Of a stretch of 26,629 nucleotides of DNA, positions 22,522 to 26,629 are shown piece after piece. Within the stretch, counting starts at the first letter, position 1, and every line of letters begins with the position of its first letter. The notes under the pieces are model-generated. The model saw only the letters and a program-made list of their open reading frames with translations, was not told the DNA's origin and ran no database searches. A program made the translations under genes and the position numbers. The stretch covers positions 1 to 26,629 of the forward strand of contig DAIRCJ010000013.1 in assembly GCA_036796755.1 (NCBI GenBank), given 5' to 3'. Origin of the DNA: CALKMS01 sp036796755. Lineage in GTDB: Bacteria; Actinomycetota; Aquicultoria; SKW223; CALKMS01.

Positions 22522-23157
22522 TTGTTTACAAAAAAAGGTAAGTCTGCTTTTTGGATAAAGCTGACTGCTTTGTTCATAGTTCTTTCTTTTGCCGCTTCTA
22601 TTGTTTACTGGGCAATTCCTCCTCAATGGCTAGGGAAAACTGCTTCTACAGTTTCTGACTCTCAAGAAGCTAAGCTTCAAGAAAGCGTTTCTCAGCTTGA
22701 GGCAATGATAAAAGCTCGTCCCACTGATACCACTCCCCTTCGGGAACTGGGAAATACTTATTTTGACTGGGGAAGCTATCTTGCTTTTGAAAAGAAAGAC
22801 ACCCGTCGGGCAGCAGAGAAGTTTTTCCGGGCTATCCAGAATTATCAGAACTATCTCAAAACAAACCCTGACGACCCTGATGTTCGCACTGATCTGGCAG
22901 CTTGCCTTTTTTATCTCAATCAAAGTGAGGCTGCTCTGAAAGAACTGGAAAAGGTTATTAAGGGCCATCCTGATCACGAGCCAGCTCGCTTTAATTACGC
23001 CTTGACATTGGAAAAAATGGGCCGAAAAAAAGAAGCCATTCAAAGCTGGGAAGAGTTTTTGAGACTTTTTCCTAAAAGCCAGTATCAGGAGATGGTTAAG
23101 AAACGAGTTGAAGAGCTTAAAAAGCAATCAAGCCTGACCACTCCTTCTTTACCGTGA
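22522..23157 (+). CDS. Membrane-anchored TPR protein
   Basis: This 211-residue protein has an N-terminal span (about 9-33, FWIKLTALFIVLSFAASIVY) followed by an extracytoplasmic helical domain with about three tetratricopeptide repeats: PLRELGNTYFDWGSYL, VRTDLAACLFYLNQSEAALK and PARFNYALTLEKMGRKKEAI. The layout resembles CcmH/CycH/NrfG-type TPR proteins that hold apocytochrome during haem attachment, which would suit the ResB/CcsA system here; that is inference, since TPR domains bind many partners. The TTG start has GGAG upstream. The last codon overlaps the next gene's GTG. Confidence 0.78.
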   Translation: MFTKKGKSAFWIKLTALFIVLSFAASIVYWAIPPQWLGKTASTVSDSQEAKLQESVSQLEAMIKARPTDTTPLRELGNTYFDWGSYLAFEKKDTRRAAEKFFRAIQNYQNYLKTNPDDPDVRTDLAACLFYLNQSEAALKELEKVIKGHPDHEPARFNYALTLEKMGRKKEAIQSWEEFLRLFPKSQYQEMVKKRVEELKKQSSLTTPSLP

Positions 23158-23804
23158 GCTTTTTAAATCGTCGGGAAGCCGGTAAGAAATTAGCCGAAGC
23201 CTTAAGGGCTTATCAGGGAAAAAAAGGGGTTGTTGTAGCTATACCTAGGGGTGGGGTGGTAGTCGCCCGGGAAGTGGCGAAAAGCTTAAAAATGCCCCTT
23301 GACATTCTGGTGATGCGTAAGCTGGGTGCGCCGGGCAACCCTGAGCTGGCAATCGGGGCAGTGGTTAGCGAAAAGGAGTATTTTCTAAACCCTTCTATCA
23401 TCAAAGAGCTTGGCGTTTCTTCATCTTACATTGCTCAAGAAATAGAGAAGCAAGCTGAGCTGGTAAAAGAAAGAAAAGAAAAATATCTGAAGGGGAGAAA
23501 GCCGGTTGAGTGTCGGGGTAAGGTTGTAATTTTAGTTGATGATGGATTGGCTACTGGTGCAACAGCTCGACTGGCTCTTGAGATTTTGCTCAAGCGCCAG
23601 CCCTCTAAGCTTATACTGGCAATCCCCGTTGCTCCTCCGGGCACCGTTCGAGATTTATCTGCTTTAGCTGATGAAGTAGTTGCTTTAATGACTCCTTCTT
23701 TTTTCTATGCGGTCGGACAGTTTTACACTGATTTTTCTCCGGTTTCCGACGAAGAAGTAGTGAAAATCTTAGAAGAGCAAGCAGGGCCAGGCCTTTCTAC
23801 CTGA
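23154..23804 (+). CDS. Phosphoribosyltransferase-family protein
   Basis: This 216-residue protein of the type I PRTase fold starts FLNRREAGKKLAEALRAYQG and KGVVVAIPRGGVVVAREVAK, and carries the PRPP-binding loop VVILVDDGLATGATA (about 124-138). LDILVMRKLGAPGNPELAIG matches the stand-alone or hydrolase-fused phosphoribosyltransferases often called Rv0571c-like, whose physiological substrate is unclear. Length is normal. The GTG start overlaps the TPR stop (GTGA), so translation is probably coupled, though a functional link with the TPR protein is not evident. It ends 6 bases before a dispersed repeat. Confidence 0.85.
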   Translation: MSFLNRREAGKKLAEALRAYQGKKGVVVAIPRGGVVVAREVAKSLKMPLDILVMRKLGAPGNPELAIGAVVSEKEYFLNPSIIKELGVSSSYIAQEIEKQAELVKERKEKYLKGRKPVECRGKVVILVDDGLATGATARLALEILLKRQPSKLILAIPVAPPGTVRDLSALADEVVALMTPSFFYAVGQFYTDFSPVSDEEVVKILEEQAGPGLST

Positions 23805-23810
23805 CCTGAG

Positions 23811-23886
23811 ATGCTAAAATAAATTCTTATTTTCAATTTTTCTCTGGCTTTCAAAATCTTCCCTGAACCCTTATGCCTGAGGGGGA
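23811..23886 (+). repeat. Dispersed hairpin-ended repeat, copy 3
   Basis: It starts ATGCTAAAATAAATTCTTAT, continues TTTCAATTTTTCTCTGGC and TTTCAAAATCTTCCCTGA, and ends in the hairpin CCCTTATGCCTGAGGGGGA. The first block is itself a small palindrome (AAAATAA-ATTC-TTATTTT). It closely matches copy 1 block by block. It lies between convergent genes (the PRTase ending at 23804 and tatC ending at 23931). Confidence 0.8.
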
Positions 23887-23930
23887 TTTTTCTCCCTTTA
23901 ATTCGAAAGAGAGACTTAAGAAGTTAAGTA

Positions 23931-24671
23931 CTAAAAAAACCTTACCAGGAGGATGCTCAAAAAGTAAAGGACAACCATTGGAGAGGCAAATAAAATCATG
24001 GTAACCGGGCTCCAGTCCGGGGTAAGAATAGCAGCGGCTGTGACGATAACGATAATAGCCAATCTCCAGTTTCTGAGGAGAGCTTTTTCATCAAAAAGGC
24101 CGATTTTAGCCAGAGCGTAAATTACAATGGGAACTTCGAAAGAAAAACCGGAACCAATGATAAAAATGGAAGCATAACTAATGTAGTCGCTTATTCGGGC
24201 TTGAAGAGTAGCTACCCCTTCGCTCTGACTGATGAGCCAGGCGGTTGCCAGGGGCATAATGTAGGTGTAGCCAAAAAAGACTCCAAGATAAAAGAGGAAA
24301 ATGAAAAAAAATAAGAGTGGATAGAGATATTTCTTCTCTTTGGGCTTCAGGGCTGGTTTAATGAAAGCAACAAGCTGATAGATGATAAAAGGGGCAGCCA
24401 GGAAGACGCCAGCTATTACCGAGACCTTAACTTTGGTCATAAAAGGCTCAAAAACATGTAGAGCCTGGAATTTAAGTTTGCCAGCCGGCTTTTTAATCAA
24501 CTCAAAAACCTCTTTCCAGTAAATGCCGGCAACAGAAGAAGCGATGACTGTTCCCAGAATGGCTTTGGTCAAGCGCTGGCGGAGTTCCTCCATATGTTCA
24601 AGGAACCCCATTTTTTGGGCTTCAGGACCTTCTTCTCCTAAGAGGTCGTCTAAAATGTCTTCCTCTTCCAT
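23931..24671 (-). CDS. tatC: TatC, twin-arginine translocase receptor subunit
   Basis: This 246-residue protein has six membrane spans. It binds twin-arginine signal peptides and, with TatA, exports folded proteins. Seen: the conserved N-terminal MGFLEHMEELRQRL (about 21-34), the PFMTKVKVSVIAGVFLAAPF region (about 82-101), LKPKEKKYLYPLL, and FEVPIVIYALAKIG. The acidic N-terminal ~20 residues are an extension. Length is normal. Its ATG is immediately adjacent to the tatA stop. Likely cargo includes cofactor-bearing redox enzymes. Confidence 0.95.
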   Translation of the reverse strand: MEEEDILDDLLGEEGPEAQKMGFLEHMEELRQRLTKAILGTVIASSVAGIYWKEVFELIKKPAGKLKFQALHVFEPFMTKVKVSVIAGVFLAAPFIIYQLVAFIKPALKPKEKKYLYPLLFFFIFLFYLGVFFGYTYIMPLATAWLISQSEGVATLQARISDYISYASIFIIGSGFSFEVPIVIYALAKIGLFDEKALLRNWRLAIIVIVTAAAILTPDWSPVTMILFASPMVVLYFLSILLVRFF

Positions 24672-24917
24672 TTAGTTTCCAGCGGGGGTTTTAGTTACCT
24701 TTTTAACTTCTTCAACGGTGGTTTTAATTGGATTTACTGTTTCCTCTAACCCTTCAACCTCTTTCTTAATTTGTTCTTCAACTTCGGAGGTTGCCTTTTT
24801 AAACTCTCTTATCGCTTTGCCGACTGCTTTTCCCATTTCGGGCAGCCTTTTAGGTCCAAACAAAAGTAGAGCCAGCACAACTATTATCAGTATTTCCGGG
24901 GGGCCCAACCCCAGCAT
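24672..24917 (-). CDS. tatA: TatA/E pore-forming subunit
   Basis: This 81-residue protein has the hallmark order: a short N-terminus with LGPPE, one span (ILIIVVLALLLF), the FGPKRLPEMG hinge, then the amphipathic helix KAVGKAIREFKKA and a Lys/Glu-rich tail. The start at ATG 24917 is chosen over the in-frame TTG 24923 because GAGGTG lies 7 bases upstream of the ATG but almost touches the TTG. No TatB is seen, so TatA probably serves both roles, as in Gram-positive-type minimal systems. Confidence 0.93.
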   Translation of the reverse strand: MLGLGPPEILIIVVLALLLFGPKRLPEMGKAVGKAIREFKKATSEVEEQIKKEVEGLEETVNPIKTTVEEVKKVTKTPAGN

Positions 24918-25082
24918 CTGCAATCACCTCTTTTTAATTTTTAAGTCTTAAGTTATTTTCTTTCAAAACGGGAAAAGTTGCAACCGTATCAAGGAAAAGT
25001 TTTCTGCTTGCTAAAATTCTTCTTTATGGCCCAGTTTTCCGAAAAATTTTTGCCTCTTTTTCCCACTCAAAAAATTTTTTTC

Positions 25083-25137
25083 CCCCTTTTTAAAATTCCC
25101 CCTGACCCCTTTACACCCCTTTACAGGTAAAGGGGGA
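25083..25137 (+). repeat. Dispersed repeat, diverged copy 4 (3' part)
   Basis: TTCCCCCTGACCCCTTTACA and the hairpin CCCCTTTAC-AG-GTAAAGGGG match the 3' half of the element seen at 2385-2468, 14671-14784 and 23811-23886. CCCCTTTACA is duplicated in tandem. A possible 5' end, TTGCTAAAAT (25008-25017), is followed by unrelated-looking sequence, so this copy may be decayed. Unlike the others it lies between divergent genes. Confidence 0.6.
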
Positions 25138-25353
25138 GAGTGAGGTGAGTTTTGGAGAGAAGAGGGGAGAAGAAGTTAGAATTTTAAAAAGGGGGAAATT
25201 AGGGCGAGCTTTGGGAAAAAAGGGAGATTTGAAAACCTTATCCTTGAAAGAGGAAACTTTAACAAATCTTCTAAAACTAAGGGGGACAAAAGGAAGAGGG
25301 ATTAAAAAGAGTTTAAAACCATCTTTGATAAAATAGATTTACTTTTCGAAGAA

Positions 25354-25383
25354 TTGACGAAAAATTATTGGATAGTTTAGAAT
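25354..25383 (+). promoter_or_regulatory. Strong sigma-70-type promoter for cytochrome b
   Basis: TTGACG (25354-25359) and TAGAAT (25378-25383) are separated by 18 bases; each matches its consensus at five positions. The leader is about 40 bases and ends in the ribosome site GAGGGGGG (25421-25428) just before the ATG at 25432. Confidence 0.65.
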
Positions 25384-25431
25384 GCCAATTAAAGTGGTTG
25401 AAAAGAAAAAATATATAAATGAGGGGGGAAA

Positions 25432-26304
25432 ATGATAGCAACTCTTAATCAATGGGCTGATGTTATTTTTTTTGCTCTTTACTTAGTAGTAGTGGTGGCT
25501 CTTTTTGGTGGCCATCTTCTCGGAAATATACTTACCGGCCGCTTTTATAAACGTTTTTTCCTCTGGCAATGGCCAGCTCACGAGGAGATTATCCCTCCTG
25601 CTCCTAAAATTATGCACGCAATTCATGTTATCTGTATGATTTTGCTGGCTTTTTCTGGGTTTTTAATCCGTTTTCCCATAATGGACAGAACTCCTTTTCG
25701 CTATATTCATTATGTGGCTATGTATGTGGTGGGGATTAACTTTATAGCTCGAGTTTATTATGCTTTCATTCGAGACAAAAAGGAGTTTGTTTTAACTCTG
25801 GAAGATATAAAAGCCACCCCGGCGACGGTAATGTATTACGCTTTTATGGCACCTGATAAGCCTCATTTGGCCAAGTACAACCCGATGCAGAAGCTGACCT
25901 ATGGGGTGATGTTTCCGGTTTTAATGATTTTACAGGGTTACACTGGTCTTTCTCTGGTCTGGCCTAAAATCTTTCTTTTCTGGGCTCAACCGCTGGCTGG
26001 CATTTCCGGGGCAGTTGCTTATGCTCGAATTGCCCATTATGTTATTGCCTGGCTTTTTATTATTCTGACCACCGTTCACGTCTATCTGGCTTCAACCGAG
26101 GGCTTCAGCGCTTTGCTTGACTTTTTCGGTGTGGTTCCGGCTGAGCATGCTCCTCATGGCGAAGGCCATAGTCATCACGGGAGCGAAAGCCATGGTGAGT
26201 CAGGTCCTGCCGGGTCTTCTCCCCCTGCAACTCCCGAGGAGGACTTACCTTATCCACCGCCAGGCGGTACCGGGCCTGATTTTGGCTGGAGAGGGGGAGA
26301 ATAA
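25432..26304 (+). CDS. Di-haem cytochrome b561-type membrane subunit with His-rich tail
   Basis: This 290-residue protein has a first span (about 11-34), then four more in the cytochrome b561 / formate-dehydrogenase-gamma / hydrogenase-b plan. Haem-ligand candidates are the paired His in KIMHAIHVICMILL (62 and 65), His93 in RYIHYVAMYVVG, and two in ARIAHYVIAWLFIILTTVHVYLAS. The C-terminal ~55 residues are hydrophilic and His-rich (HAPHGEGHSHHGSESHGE), then Pro/Gly-rich, which is unusual for the family and could bind metal. Such subunits exchange electrons between quinol and a partner redox protein; the next gene is a CxxCH cytochrome starting 1 base after the stop, so the pair probably forms a quinol:cytochrome c module. 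Confidence 0.85.
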   Translation: MIATLNQWADVIFFALYLVVVVALFGGHLLGNILTGRFYKRFFLWQWPAHEEIIPPAPKIMHAIHVICMILLAFSGFLIRFPIMDRTPFRYIHYVAMYVVGINFIARVYYAFIRDKKEFVLTLEDIKATPATVMYYAFMAPDKPHLAKYNPMQKLTYGVMFPVLMILQGYTGLSLVWPKIFLFWAQPLAGISGAVAYARIAHYVIAWLFIILTTVHVYLASTEGFSALLDFFGVVPAEHAPHGEGHSHHGSESHGESGPAGSSPPATPEEDLPYPPPGGTGPDFGWRGGE

Positions 26305-26305
26305 A

Positions 26306-26629
26306 TTGAAAGCGGTTACCGTAAAAATAACTCTTTTCACCCTTCTTCTGTTAATAGTTTTAGTTTCTTTTCTGGTGGTCGCTTTTAAAATTGGTGTTTT
26401 CCCTTCTCCTCCCAAACTGCCGGAAAAAAAAGAAGTAGCTAAAAAAGAGGTTAAGGGACTAACTCAGGGGGTGGTCAAGACTAAAGAAGGGACGACCATC
26501 TATTACCAGCGTCAGCTTGGATGTCTGGTTTGCCATTCCGACCCCAAACTTAGACGTGTTATAGGAACCCGCACTATTTCTTTTTATGTTAATCCTTCAG
26601 AGATTCTTTCTTCTGTTCATTCTTCGATT
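26306..26629 (+). CDS. Membrane-anchored c-type cytochrome, N-terminal part (cut by window end)
   Basis: A TTG at 26306, preceded by GGGGGAG, opens a frame of 108 codons that runs off the window. It has one N-terminal span (LFTLLLLIVLVSFLVVAFKI), a Lys/Glu-rich linker, and the haem c site CLVCHSDPKL (CxxCH). The following FYVNPSEILSSVHSS resembles multihaem cytochromes in which a Ser-Val-His precedes the next CxxCH, so more haem sites are likely beyond the edge. Haem attachment would need the ResB/CcsA system encoded at 9423-11630. It forms a unit with cytochrome b. Confidence 0.85.
   Translation, partial: MKAVTVKITLFTLLLLIVLVSFLVVAFKIGVFPSPPKLPEKKEVAKKEVKGLTQGVVKTKEGTTIYYQRQLGCLVCHSDPKLRRVIGTRTISFYVNPSEILSSVHSSI

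Larger units (their letters stand above)
24918..25431. other. Divergent intergenic region between tatA and cytochrome b
   Basis: This 514-base gap holds the tatA leader on the left, a pyrimidine-rich plus strand at about 25003-25090, the diverged repeat at 25083-25137, then a long purine-rich stretch to about 25330, and the cytochrome b promoter on the right. A 63-codon frame at 25145-25336 is judged to be a by-product of the purine bias. For tatA, TTGCAA followed 17 bases later by GAAAAT (minus strand, about 24950-24980) is a weak promoter candidate. No RNA gene was recognised. Confidence 0.5.

Noticed and set aside
25145..25336. 63-codon frame starting GTG after GGGGGAGAGTGAG
   Set aside because: It lies in a purine-run region, so the translation is a Lys/Gly/Arg/Leu low-complexity string with no domain features. 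The apparent ribosome site is part of the repeat hairpin.

Overview
The window is AT-rich bacterial DNA, most likely from an uncultivated or poorly known anaerobically respiring lineage with Gram-positive-type gene order. The evidence is a hepS / menG / hepT quinone side-chain cluster, system II cytochrome c biogenesis (ResB + CcsA), a futalosine-type menaquinone deaminase, minimal TatA-TatC, a membrane cytochrome b next to a CxxCH cytochrome c, and frequent TTG/GTG starts with several apparently leaderless promoters. I cannot name a phylum with confidence from sequence alone.

Layout. 1-366: a possible gene tail, a strong 14-bp hairpin, then purine-rich DNA. 367-2025 (+): an anchored hypothetical protein and a lipoprotein. 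2026-2522: a convergent gap with a 37-bp direct repeat and one copy of a dispersed element. 2523-4350 (-): a GT39-like glycosyltransferase and its overlapping anchored partner. 4543-9451 (+): an orphan oligopeptide-type binding lipoprotein, then a saxitoxin sxtIJK-like set (DUF5989 protein, small SxtJ-like protein, NodU-type carbamoyltransferase) and an SGNH hydrolase. 9423-11630 (+): ResB and CcsA. 11637-14619 (+): two B12-binding radical SAM proteins, the first broken by an apparent one-base frameshift. 14875-15888 (-): an anchored six-bladed NHL protein. 16065-22040 (+): a small membrane protein, HepS, a B12/radical SAM protein of the TIGR04190 type, MenG, HepT and an aminodeoxyfutalosine-deaminase-like amidohydrolase. 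22136-23804 (+): a small membrane protein, an anchored TPR protein and a phosphoribosyltransferase. 23931-24917 (-): tatA-tatC. 25432-end (+): cytochrome b and a truncated cytochrome c.

How the parts fit. Most of the right two thirds serves a menaquinone-linked, c-type-cytochrome respiratory chain: quinone synthesis (hepS, menG, hepT, deaminase), haem attachment (ResB/CcsA), protein export (Tat), and a quinol-oxidising cytochrome b/c pair. The left third is about envelope glycan or small-molecule decoration (GT39, carbamoyltransferase, SGNH hydrolase).

Most notable points. (1) A cobalamin radical SAM gene lies inside the classic hepS-menG-hepT operon, which suggests an unrecognised quinone modification. 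(2) hepS appears to start at ATA. (3) A dispersed hairpin-ended repeat is present at all three convergent gene junctions in the window. (4) The first radical SAM gene carries a frameshift. (5) A compact sxtIJK-like carbamoylation cassette is present.
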